Assembly: GCA_003254925.1 (NCBI GenBank)
Contig: QANZ01017416.1
Coordinates: forward strand, 95,337-159,336
Origin: Chamaecrista fasciculata
Lineage: Eukaryota; Streptophyta; Magnoliopsida; Fabales; Fabaceae
DNA: 64,000 nucleotides
Direction: 5' to 3'
Below the pieces are notes generated by a model, which saw nothing but the letters and a program-made list of their open reading frames with translations, searched no databases and was not told the origin of the DNA. A program made the translations under genes and the position numbers. Of this stretch, positions 21,690 to 32,128 are shown piece after piece (within the stretch, counting starts at the first letter, position 1; each line of letters begins with the position of its first letter).

Positions 21690-23036
21690 GTTAGGTGTCG
21701 AATTCAACAAATTAAATCTCACTTTCTTTATATTTTTTAAATTTGTAGTAAGCGAGGGTATGGTCGAATCCACAGAAAAAGATGACTAATTCTAAGTTAA
21801 TTAAATAATCAAGAAAGAAATGAAGATTGCAAACTGAATTTAAAGTAATGAAAAATGACAAGTGAATGAAAATAAGGATCAAATTGATATCAAAGTTTAA
21901 TTAACTAAAAAGCAATAAAATATATTTAAGAAACTGAATTATAAAAACGCCTAACCAAGTTGTGTATTAATGGAGTCTCATTAGTTAATCATTGACAAAA
22001 TATTTTACTCTCTCAAGTTCACTTAGCTTGATAAAAAATCGAATTCCATCAATATCTTACAAAAATCAAAAGTTGGAACCAACCTACCTTCATTTATCTC
22101 AAACTCTTAAGCAAACGACTCTCAAGTTCAAGAACAATTAAAACAAGAGATGAACTAAGCTTACTTTAACTATGTCTCAGTGGTGGTAGCTAAACTAGAG
22201 ATTTTTTCTCATACTTTGAAAAAAGAAATGAAGCAAATCTACTCTCAAAGCATATGTCACTACTCTAAACATCAAATGATTACAAATTTGAGCCTAGATG
22301 ACAAGATTCAACAAGAATGAACAACAATTAGGAGCTTTCTAACATAATCCATCCAAGAGAATCAAAATTAAAATAAGAGAAAAAATCAAAACTCAAGAAA
22401 AGTAGAGTTTTATTAAGCTCAAAAATATAGTCTCATAACATAATCAACTTCAAGTCTTTACACAACCTAGTTAGATAACTACTACACTCGAGGAAAAGCG
22501 CGTTAGAGATGACATAGTAGGACTTATTGGTCATGGTAGGGTAACTTGGTCCTTTTGTGTAGGTAATGACTACCTTAGAGATGTTTGGGGAGATGCTTTT
22601 AGATACGTTTATTAGCACTACGGTATGTACTCCCTTTCCTTTTGTAATTGTTCCTTTTATAACAAAAAAAATAACTACTACAAAATTAAAGCTAAGATGA
22701 GAAAAATAATCAAATCTAAAAAGAGAGAAAAAAGATGGCTGTTGTGTGCTTCCTAACTGCTCCCCAAGCTATGCGTCTCCTTTGGGTCTCCCCTCTCATG
22801 CGTGAGTGTATGTAATTTATATATAGGCACTTCCTTCTACCCTAATGTATCCTTCCTTACGTGCTGTATGCCCTTAATGAAACAAGATTCTCCTTGCAAT
22901 TGAAATGACAAGTGGCAGCATGTGAATGAATCTTCAAATAGAATATCTTGGGTAAAACACCCAGAAAAATAATAGCCGAAGAGAAATTGAAATAAAAGCA
23001 ATTAGAAATAAAAAAAGCTATAAAATCTAACGCATG
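21690..23036. repeat. Probable decayed dispersed repeat, family unresolved
   Basis: It starts near 'ttaggtgtcgaattc' and includes 'agcgagggtatggtcgaatc', a phrase recalling non-coding parts of plant LTR elements. It is A-rich and has no coding region. It is split by the retroposon at 22487-22670. Boundaries are guesses. Confidence 0.3.
22475..22682 (+). mobile_element. 5'-truncated non-LTR retroposon with 12-bp TSD
   Basis: The insert is 22487-22670 (184 bp) and ends in AACAAAAAAA. ATAACTACTACA is present exactly on both sides (22475-22486, 22671-22682). The 3' part 'tttgtaattgttccttttat' before the A-tail is typical of plant LINE tails. The size suggests heavy 5' truncation. Confidence 0.7.
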
Positions 23037-24124
23037 AATAGATTGTGTCTCTCTCCAGCGTCTTTCTCTAGCTTCTCTCTAGGGTTTCTTCTCCCATTGC
23101 TAAAGTTTGGAAGGGGTTGCTGCCGGCAACCCCTCCTTTCTCCATCTTTTTTCATGTTCTTCTCCTTTTCTTAGTAGGAGTTTTGTTTCCTTCTTTATGT
23201 GAAGGTATTCTTCTCTCTATAGTGAGAGTGAGATTTTTGTCTAAGATTTACTCCCCTTTTCATCAACTCTGGATCTGGATCTGCTACTTGAGTTAATCAG
23301 AGAATAGATGGCGTTGAAGCTTCCTCACGAGAAGAGGATTTCAGATCTGGAGTTGCAACTTAAGCTTATCAAAGAGGAGATGGCTTGAAACTTCCTCAAA
23401 GAGGATGACAAGGTGTGTTGCCTTGAGTGTTCTAGTCATTTTTTATGTAAATGTTGTATTTATGTTGAGCTGGGTTGTAAATCTTTTAGTTTTTAGGCTA
23501 GATCTGGAAGGTGTGTTGCCTTTTTTTCTGTTTTTGGTAGTTCTTGTCGTGTTCGCCGGAGGTGCCTCCACCCAGTGTGTTGCCGGGCCTTAGGGCGTCC
23601 TTGTAGTGGCGTTAGGGTTCTTGGAGCTTAAGGGCTGTGTGTTTGAGATTTGTTGTTTTCCCTTGGTAGAGCTCCTTCCCCTCCCCATTTCAAGCAGCGG
23701 TGCATAATATTAGATCTTTGTTGGGTCGGTTCACTGGTCTATCTGTTTAATGTGCGAGAAGAGCTGCAAACAGCGTCGCGGATTTGGTTGCTCGGTTGGT
23801 TCTGAGAAACTAGCTGCCGTTCACATGGGCATCGATGCCGCCGTTAAGTATCAGGGCTGGTCTGCTTTCGGATGTCGCTGTCTGTAATTCTTCTTCCTCG
23901 GGACTTTTAGGCCGCTAAGTGTTGTCGGGCCTCCCTTGTGTGTTGCTGGGGAGTTGCTGTGTGGTTCCTTGTTTGTCGGGGTTCGGTTTTGGGAGCGTAG
24001 GGAGTGGGTTTGTTAGCTTCTTCTTCGGTGTTCTCCCTGCTTGGTCTCCCTTGTTTGGGGCTGCGTCGGGGCCCTCTGTTTTCTGCTGTATGGCTTCTTT
24101 GACAAAAAAAAAAATAGATTGTGT
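23037..24124 (+). mobile_element. Poly(A) retroposon, ~1.06 kb, with 12-bp TSD
   Basis: The insert is 23049-24112. AATAGATTGTGT occurs exactly at 23037-23048 and 24113-24124, and the insert ends GACAAAAAAAAAAA. The 5' end is pyrimidine-rich (CTCTCTCC, then CTAGGGTTTCTTCTCCC), like a transcript start or LINE leader. The interior is G/T-rich, unlike the flanks, and has no long reading frame. It is either a non-autonomous LINE derivative or a retroposed non-coding transcript. Confidence 0.7.
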
Positions 24125-24224
24125 GGCCTTCAAAAATAAAGTATTTGGGTTAGAAAAATGCTAACCTTTAAACAAATATGAAAAATGTCAATGACTAGTA
24201 AGTTTGATAACGCCTCCATTAGGG

Positions 24225-24600
24225 ATAGCAACAGATAGGATTTCCTTAAATTTTATCATTATCCGTATTCGTTTATTCTTTTTAATATATGTATGTTATC
24301 CGTATCCGATATCCGATATCTGACGGGTACCCTAAATGTCCGAAATACTCGAAAATAATGGATATAGGATAGGATATTCTAATTCAAAAATCGGATATAT
24401 TTGATATCCGATACCCAATATCCATGAATTAAAATAAATTAATTAAAAATACAAAAAAAAATGTATAAAATATAATAATATATGTATAGTATAGGGTATC
24501 GAATATCGGATACCCTAACTATCCGTTCATTTCGAACGGATACCGGATAGTTATTTTTATATTTTTCAATACCCGTACTTTATTTAATGGTTTCTTTTAA
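24225..24600. repeat. Foldback-rich repeat built on GGATATCCGATACCC
   Basis: Many direct and inverted copies of GATATCCGATA and GGGTATCGAATATCGG occur across 24290-24580, giving nested short hairpins. I found no clear terminal repeats or target duplication. Confidence 0.35.
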
Positions 24601-25181
24601 ATAATCCGATTAATTTGTAGTTTGTAGTTTGAGTAATTCTTAATTGAAGACTAAAATTGAATAGATTTAACAACTCAATGATTAATTTGTTAGTGTTGTA
24701 TAAACAAACGTAAGCTTCATCAAGAGAAGTGGATATTTTGTTATTTCTCTTGTGTGGTTGTGACTTTTATGTAAGTGAAAGGATGGTGGCTTATATATAT
24801 TAATGGTTCTTCAAGAATGCCATCATCATTTAACATGTCTTCCAGGAAAGTTCAATCTTTTATAATGCAGAGAAAAGCAAATCCTCATGAAAGAAATTTT
24901 GATCATTAACGATTTATGGATTCAATTCATCGGTATGTTCTTAATATTCTTTTTTCTTTTGGTCCACGTATGTTCCTAATATTCTATTTTTTTGGACGGT
25001 CTGTTCCTAATATTCTCAAGGATATACAATTAATAATATCAAAATGGGCTCAAGCCCTCGCCCATTAAATGGATGGGCTTAAGGAACTTAACTTGTATAT
25101 TAAACAGGCAAGGGATAGGCTGGTCAATAGATCCCCGGCTATTTTTTTTAAGTTTAATTATTTTAAATATCTATATCTATA
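24601..25181. other. Intergenic DNA, no gene seen
   Basis: No supported coding or repeat feature. Confidence 0.5.
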
Positions 25182-25517
25182 TCTATACTATATTATATGA
25201 CTCCACACCTTTTATAGTTAGTCAAAATTACTGAATTAAAAAAATAAAAAATAAAAAGAAATCACCCACTTTTCTCTAGCCCATGTTCTCTCACCCCAAA
25301 CAAGTTACTTTTGATTTTCATTAATATTTTAAACTCCATAAAAAAAGAGTAAATTACACTTTGGTACTCTATGGTTTGGTCATATTTCAATTTAGTACTC
25401 GGTGATTTAAAAAGTGACACTTTGGTACCCTGTGATATTCTCTCTTAACAAATTATTTTTAAATATTTTTATATTTTACATACATATTTGCGTGCAACGG
25501 GCACGCGAAACATCTAG
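25182..25517 (+). mobile_element. Small non-autonomous Helitron
   Basis: It begins TCTATACTATATTATATGAC after an A and ends CTAG before a T, the A/T insertion preference of Helitrons. A hairpin GCGTGC-AACGG-GCACGC lies a few bases upstream of the CTAG end. The terminus CGTGCAACGGGCACGCGAAA matches the common plant Helitron 3' type. At 336 bp it has no Rep/helicase. A foldback-type fragment ('ggtactctRtggt') sits inside. Confidence 0.75.
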
Positions 25518-26074
25518 TATTTTATATGTGTCATCTTACTTGTATTATGTCATCTTATATTATTTTTCAAAGTATATATTAAATTTTAGAATAAAAATAA
25601 TTTTATATGAATTAATTCCTGAATTTGTATCGAGTCAATGAATCAATTATTGAATAATCAAAATATACGACTCAGTTCTTGAATTATTAAAATCGTCAAC
25701 GATTTGGTCCCTGGGTCAAATTTAAAGGTTGAAAAAAAAACTCAGTGTAAATTTAGGGACCAAAAAGTACAAAATCTATTCAAATTTAGAGATCATATCT
25801 TTTGTAAGGATCAAATCATTGACAATTGAAATATTTTAGGGATCAAATCGTGTATTTTGGTTATTTATGGATTGATTGTTGATTCAATGTAAATTTAGAG
25901 ACCAAATAATAATTTTTCTCTAAAATTTTCGTATTTTAAATTTCAAATACCAAAATTGTAGTTAAGTTATAGTTCAAGTAGTTATTTTTTATGTCACTAT
26001 TTTTTTTATACAAATTAAAATATTTAACATGATCATCAACATGAATCCAGATTACTTATTAACTTTTTTTTAAA
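25518..26074. other. Intergenic DNA with foldback debris, no gene seen
   Basis: Phrases such as 'aatttagggaccaaa' facing 'tttggtccctgggtc' suggest a decayed foldback at about 25690-25910. No gene is seen. Confidence 0.4.
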
Positions 26075-26591
26075 AAAAACTTTGGCAAAAGTACTAATTT
26101 CGTCCCCAAACTTTACACCAACTGTCAATTTTGTCCCCAAACTTTTTTTGCTGTCAACTTCGTCCCCAAACTTTACACAAGCTGTCAATTTCATCCCCAA
26201 TCTTTTTTTGCTGTCAATTTTGTCCCCAAACTTTACATCAACTGTCAATCTCGTCTCCGATATTTCACATTTTCGTCAATTTTATCCTTTGACTAACTTC
26301 TTTTAATAAATTAACGACAGACTGCATCCTGTTTTTGAATCTAAGTTAGGATTTGAGTTTCTTTTTCTATCAATTTTACATTATATATCGTTAGCCACAT
26401 AGATTTTGTCGTCAATATTTGGTTAAAGTAAGAGCAAAGGATAAAATTGACCAAAATGTGAAAGATTAAGGACGAAATTGACAGCATGTGTAAAGTTTGG
26501 GGACGAAATTGACAGCAAAGAAAGATCGGGGATGAAATTGACAGCAAGTGTAAAGTTTGGGGACGAAATGAATACTTTTGCCGAAAGCTTT
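26075..26591. repeat. MULE-type long-foldback element
   Basis: The element is 26084-26582. GGCAAAAGTACTAATTTCGT at the left mirrors the complement of the right end ATACTTTTGCC. The arms are tandem 'cgtccccaaactttacaN' and 'ctgtcaattt' phrases in inverted orientation. Flanks AAAAACTTT and GAAAGCTTT agree at 7 of 9. Open frames reading 'KFGDEVDSKK' on either strand are translations of the repeat units. Confidence 0.65.
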
Positions 26592-27167
26592 TTATATTCA
26601 AGAAGAAACCATCAAAGCCAATCAAGCTACACAATTACAAAAAAAATGAAAGGAATCAAAATGAAAAGTTGCACAAACTTTCAGCAGCCAAAGAAATCAA
26701 AAGTTTTAAGAGCATCTGGTTCTCAATATATTAGCTGCTTTATAGTGAGAATCAAGAAAGACATATCTTTAATTTCCTCCACGCAAATGAGATGCTCTCT
26801 ATGATCATCATCACATTTTCCACTCATCAAGTTTTTCACTTCTTGAATGAATGAAGCTACTTTAATTTTCATATGAATTCTTAGATCACAAGACCTTCAA
26901 CTCAAATACTTGTATCAATCATGAGCATTCAGCATTCAGCATTCCACAATCTTCTCCCAATACTGTGGTTTGATCTATAATGTTTCTCCATAAAACTAAA
27001 CCCAACTCAACAAGAAAATATGTGCTAACCCTTTTGGGGAGGAATCTCGCTTTGGCACCCCGATTTTTCTAAGTTGTTTTTTTGTAATGGAGGCTCAATT
27101 TTCAACCCTTGAAAAGGCTACACACCATAAAAAAGGTGATTTAGTTGTTTATGTAATTCATTGCACC

Positions 27168-27189
27168 ATATATATATATATTTATATCT
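27168..27189 (+). promoter_or_regulatory. TATA-rich core promoter candidate, metacaspase A
   Basis: A TATATATATATTTATAT stretch directly precedes the first ATG of metacaspase A. If it is the TATA box, transcription would start near 27200 and the second ATG (27223) would be the natural start. Confidence 0.35.
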
Positions 27190-27198
27190 TTCTGCTAA

Positions 27199-30100
27199 AT
27201 GCTTTGTATATGTCAGAAAACAATGGAAGCTAGACTGAAATGCAGAATATGCAGAACTGGTATTTTGTTTCCCACAAGCACTACTATATACCATTGCTAT
27301 AATTGCAAAAGTGTTGTGAATTCACATCCAATTGGGGAAGCAAAAGTTACTTGCAAAGGCTGTGGAGGAGGGTTCATGGTGCCTAAAAACACGGCTGCAT
27401 ACCGATGTTCTATTTGCCAGACTCTTACTACTTCAATTTCAGGATATGAACAACCAAGCCAAGATAGTCAAATGCACAGCAAGAGGAAAAAACTCGGTTC
27501 TATATTGTTCAACCATGATTGGTCAGACACGGTGATGCAAATTTTGAAACTTTATTTGTATAAAAGTATTTTTGTTCGAGTGTTTTTCTTCGGTTTTGCA
27601 TCCCCGGGCTAATAAAAATTCAAATTTTGCAGAGTCACAGATCATCATCATCGTCATCATCAACGTGGTCAATAGGTTCCCCTTTGGACTACTCTAGCAG
27701 ATGTAACAAGAGAGCATTGCTCTGTGGAGTAACATACAAGAAAAGGAAATACAAGCTCAAGGGAACTGTTAATGATGTTTTGAACATGAAAGAGATGCTA
27801 ATTAAGATATTTGAATTCCCAAGAGAGTGCATACGTGTTCTCACAGGTAGTTCTTGGAACCCTTAAGCTGATATTTCTATTTGATGTGGAAAATTTTCAT
27901 CTTTTCATTTAGATTTTTTATTTTATTTCTCCTACTTGAGAATCTGCAATTTTTATAATTCCATAATGTGATAAAATCTTAGAGTAGTTTGTGTCAAGGA
28001 CTACTTTACTATATCTTGTCAATATGTTGTGAATCTAAAACTTAGATTTTCTTAAAAGAATGTGAGGCAAACTTCTCTAATCACTTGTTATAGAGACTTT
28101 ATTATCACATGTCCATGTCAATGAATAAGGCATCTAAGACTAAAAATTTGAAGATGAAGAATTAGTTATGAATTTACTTCTTAAAGCCTTGAAATAATGT
28201 CTGAATAATCAAACTACATTGCAGAAGATCAGCAGAATCCTGATTTAGTTCCTACAAAGAAGAACATACTTGAGTCCTTACATTGGCTTGTGAAGGACTG
28301 CCAGAAAGGAGATTCACTGGTCTTTTACTTCTCAGGACATGGTTTGCAGCAGCCGGATTTGAGGGAAGACGAGATAGATGGGTTCGATGAAACTCTTTGT
28401 CCGGTTGATTTCGTGAGAGAAGGCATGATCGTCGACAATGATCTAAACTCAATCATGGTTTGGCCACTCAAGAAGGGTGTCACACTTCATGCTATTGTTG
28501 ACTCTTGTCATAGTGGCACAATTCTTGATCTTGCATATGTCTATAAACTAGAAAAGTGAGTTGTATGTTTTTCCCATTCATTGTTCTGTTTCAGTCCCAA
28601 CCCCATCTCAGCATCCTCAAAATCAAAAGGCTAAAATGTAGAAAAACCTCTTGAACTATGAAAATCGACAAAGGACCCTGAACTTTCATTTTTTTGTTTT
28701 TTTGCAAAAAACCCCTTTTATTAAAATTTTTCAATGAAAAGTTTAATTCACTTTTAGTTTTTTGGCTACTATTAATTACAACCATAGTTAACTTTTACTT
28801 CGGATCAATGTAAAATGTATCAATAATCATAAAATTATAAAGAAACTCTACTTTTTTTTTGTAAATAAAATTCTTAACAAAAGAGGCTAGTGCAAATTAA
28901 AAGTTCAGGGGGATTTTTGCATAATTGACTAAAGTTCAAGGTTTTTCTGAATTTTAGCCAAATCAACATGACTAGATACTTATCAAGGAACTGTTCAACC
29001 CAAAAGCTTAAGCCATTATTCCTTGTGCTTGAAACTTTGCAAAGTAATTACTTTAGACTACTTGGTTATAGAGGCTTGGATAATTGATAAGGAGTCAAGA
29101 ATATTTTCAAAACTAAAAGATTTATGCTTTTAAATAAAGAACTGAGAATAGTTTTTATTATAATCTCTAACATCCTCTTAAGTGCTTACAGAGGTGAATG
29201 GGAGGATAACAAGCCCCCAGCAAAAGTGCCTATGAGAAAACATACAAGTGGTGGTCTGGCCATTTGTTTCAGTGCTTGTCAAGACAATCAGATGGCTGCC
29301 GATACTACAGTAAAAATCTTGAACCTTTCTTTCTTTATTTTTTTAATTATTGTTTTTTTGGATAAATTACAAATTAAGTACCTGTGGTTAGGCCGAATCA
29401 CATATCACTGTCGTGTAGTTTAAAAATTCTCACTTTGGGTACCTGAGGCATGCGCGTTTAACAATTAGGGTACCTGTGGTTTTATTCCGTCAATTTTAAC
29501 GGAAAATGATGATGTGACGCTCACGTGAATCAGTGAAAATTAAATTTTGGTCCACGAACTATGTGATAAGTTTCACTTTGGTCCTAAAACTATTTTTTTA
29601 TTTCATTTTGGTCCTCAAACTTTCATATTTGTTTCGTTTTTCGTCCCAAAAATGTTATTTCATATGGTTTATGCTGCTATTTCGAACCTAAATAATTAAG
29701 ATGAATCATTTCTCTCTCAAATATAGGAGTAATTACAGGCTGGACTTGAGACCCGACTCGGTTAGACTAAGGGCGGGCAATCGGGTCTGGCCGAGCCAAA
29801 CTTGATTACTTTATTTTTTTTAAAAAAAAGTCATATTTTTTATTTAACCCATTTATTTATTTTATGTATTTTTTTATGTTTTTGTTCACCCCTACTCAAA
29901 TACGTAATAATAAATGAGTTAAAAAAGAGGGGAAGAGAAATTTTCATTCTTAATTACAAATTGGAGATAAATTTGTGGTTAATTTTTATCTCTAATTTAT
30001 GACTATGAATAATGGTGAAAATTCCGATAAAATCACATTTTGGAGATCAAAACGGAAAAAATGTGAACGTTTAATGACAAAAATGAAACAAAAAATAGCT

Positions 30101-31168
30101 TTTATGACCAAAATGAAACTTACCCGATAGTTTGAGAACCAAAAATGAGATTTTAACCTTGGAGTGGAAACCAACGACTAAGATGCAAGAGAAACCAACG
30201 GTTAAGATGCAATAGAAATCGACGGTTAAGATACATCGGAAATCGATGGCTAAGATTGCGCCACGTCAGCATTTTCCCTTCAAATTAACGGAACAAAAAC
30301 ACAGGTACCCTAATTGCTAAACGGCGCACATCTCAGGTACTTAAAGTGCAATTTTTCAAATCACACGGCAGTGATGTGAGATTCGGCCTAACCACATGTA
30401 CTTAATTTGTAATTTACCCTTGTTTTTTTCTTTTAATTTTCATTTTTCTGTCCAATGCAAAGTGATGAAGATACTTATTCACCACTTGGGTTGTGACCAA
30501 CCTATGCAGGCTTTTGGCAAGAAGGGAATGAATGGTGTTATGACCTATCTTTTCATAAAAACAATCAAACAAAACCCAGATATAACATATGGGGGCATAC
30601 TAAAGAAGATGCATGAGGAAATTGAAAAGATTAAGATGAAACAATGTCACCCCAAGATCTTGAAACGTATGTTCCGTACTAAGATTGCACAGGTTAGCTT
30701 CCATCTTCGATTATCGCTATTAGCTTTAACATTTATTAATCCTAAGATGCTGTTTAGATAGTGATGTTATAGCTATCTCACTAGCTGATCATATCTTTTA
30801 TCGATATAAATGCCCCTTTTTGGCTCTTTACCTAAAAACTTAAGATTCTAGGTAGGATGTTACATAACCTTTAAAATCCACTGTTATGTGAAGTATGATT
30901 CATGAACAATTGTGGTAACCTCTCTAGATCCAGAATCAGAATTTTCCCTTTTGAATTTCTAAAACACACAATCTGATTATGTCATTCATCAATCATATGA
31001 AAGCTAAAAAATATATTGTAACCTGTATTTTATCATTCATAACTTATTCTAAATCATAATTAGAAGTTCCTGATTACATTAACATCAAATTCATTTGGAA
31101 TGTTGCAGGATCCTATTATATCATCATCTGAGAAATTTGATGTTTTTGAGAGGATATTTACATTGTGA
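27199..31168 (+). CDS. Type I metacaspase A, two LSD1-type zinc fingers
   Basis: Exons: 27199-27531, 27633-27846, 28225-28555, 29192-29309, 30510-30692, 31109-31168; 412 aa. If Met9 at 27223 is used the protein is 404 aa. Type I metacaspases are Arg/Lys-specific cysteine proteases in cell death and protein quality control. The N-terminus has two LSD1-type fingers (CRICRTGILFPTSTTIYHC.. and CKGCGGGFMVPKNTAAYRC..). After a Ser-rich linker comes the p20 domain from KRALLCGVTY, with catalytic His221 in FYFSGHG and Cys277 in IVDSCHSGT. The p10 part has GGLAICFSACQDNQMAADTT, and the end is SSSEKFDVFERIFTL. All six phases fit. It most resembles metacaspase-3-like plant genes by its C-terminus. Introns 3 and 4 contain foldback transposons. 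Confidence 0.88.
28620..28968. repeat. MULE-type foldback in metacaspase A intron 3
   Basis: The element is 28629-28959. GGCTAAAATGTAGAAAAACC mirrors the right end GGTTTTTCTGAATTTTAGCC. Flanking AAATCAAAA and AAATCAACA agree at 8 of 9 positions. Confidence 0.65.
29350..30429. mobile_element. MULE-type element with long inverted ends in metacaspase A intron 4
   Basis: The element is 29360-30419 (1060 bp). The outer arms, over 120 bp each, begin GGATAAATTACAAATTAAGT at the left and end with its near complement. TTGTTTTTTT flanks both sides, giving a 9-10 bp duplication, though it is low in complexity. Nested inside is a second foldback of 'ttcattttggtcc' phrases at about 29540-30150. No transposase or host gene fragment is recognised. 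Confidence 0.65.
30167..30256. repeat. Four-copy 23-24 bp tandem repeat
   Basis: The unit is roughly GAAATCGACGGTTAAGATGC plus a few bases, present four times with small changes, inside the MULE-type element. It is probably a sub-terminal repeat of that element. Confidence 0.7.
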
Positions 31169-31852
31169 GCATGGAACGTGGAAGAAACAATCCTATTGAC
31201 ATAGTCTAAATTGTCTATTCTGTCATAATGTCATACAATAAAGTATTCTTGTTTTTTACAATCATTTTTTTTTCTGTCTAATATGATAAAGTATTTTGCT
31301 GCTATTGATGCTTCCTCTTTTGCAGCTTGGAAGTGCACATAACACAACAGATTCTGTAGTTTGTTTTGTTTTAATTTGGATCAATATATTTATGCAATTC
31401 AAAGCATAGCATTTCATATTACTCAATAAAATCTATGCAAAGTTGGGCATTGTAGAGAACCAAAACCGGGTTCAATTATCTGTCACTTGTGATAAATTCT
31501 TGTGTTGTTGTATAAAATTAGTGTAGGCAGTCCAAAATATGTACCCTTTCCAAAATAAGACTAATAGGTATCACTTACCATTGGTTCTTGGTTAAAAAAA
31601 AAAGAATTTTCTCTTCTTTGCCTTCATTCTCTTGACTCAGATATAAATTGGTTGACAATGTTGAAGTTTTTAGTTAGAGTTTGGGAAATAAAACCACAGA
31701 ATGCTGAAAATTGATTTTCATGGAGATTTAGATAATATGGGATGCCTATGTCTCACATCGAGTTGGAAGCGATGCTTGGTGAAGTACTTGAGTCACTTGA
31801 ATTTTCGACTTCAATAGTTAGCTTTTTAGAGAAGTTTCCTGAAGTCACTTGA
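31169..31852. other. 3' flank of metacaspase A
   Basis: AT-rich sequence up to the Copia insertion. It should contain the metacaspase A poly(A) site. No further gene is seen. Confidence 0.5.
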
Positions 31853-31857
31853 TATAC

Positions 31858-32090
31858 TGTAGGAATAAGGACTAAATAGCAAATAAGGACTAAATAGCAA
31901 TTTATAGTTAGTTTTAACTGAGTTGTTAATTAGTTTTAGTTGTTAGTCAGTATTGCTGAGCTGTAAGTTCATTTTTCCACTCTGTACATTTAGTAAGAGC
32001 TTTATTATAAATAGCTCTATTTTGTACTTAATTCATATGAGTAAAATACATATTTCAGATATATTTCTACGCTTTCCTTTTCTCTGTTCA
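31858..32090 (+). repeat. 5' LTR of the Copia element
   Basis: 233 bp, TG...CA. It contains a TATA-like TATAAATAGCTC stretch near 32008 that could serve as the promoter. Confidence 0.92.
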
Positions 32091-32102
32091 TGGTATCAGA
32101 GC
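32091..32102 (+). other. Copia primer-binding site
   Basis: TGGTATCAGAGC directly follows the 5' LTR and is complementary to the 3' end of plant initiator tRNA-Met, the usual Copia primer. Confidence 0.9.
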
Positions 32103-32128
32103 TTCAGGTGTATTCAAGAAGGCCGAAA

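Noticed and set aside
23405..24164. Hydrophobic open frames such as 23405-23593 and 23919-24164
   Set aside because: They lie in the G/T-rich poly(A) retroposon, have no start context, and cross its poly(A) tail.
26036..26634. Repetitive proteins reading KFGDEVDSKK or SPNFTPTVNF
   Set aside because: Translations of tandem phrases in a foldback transposon, present on both strands.
30167..30256. Possible CRISPR-like or regulatory repeat array
   Set aside because: Four adjacent 23-24 bp units without spacers, inside a plant transposon.
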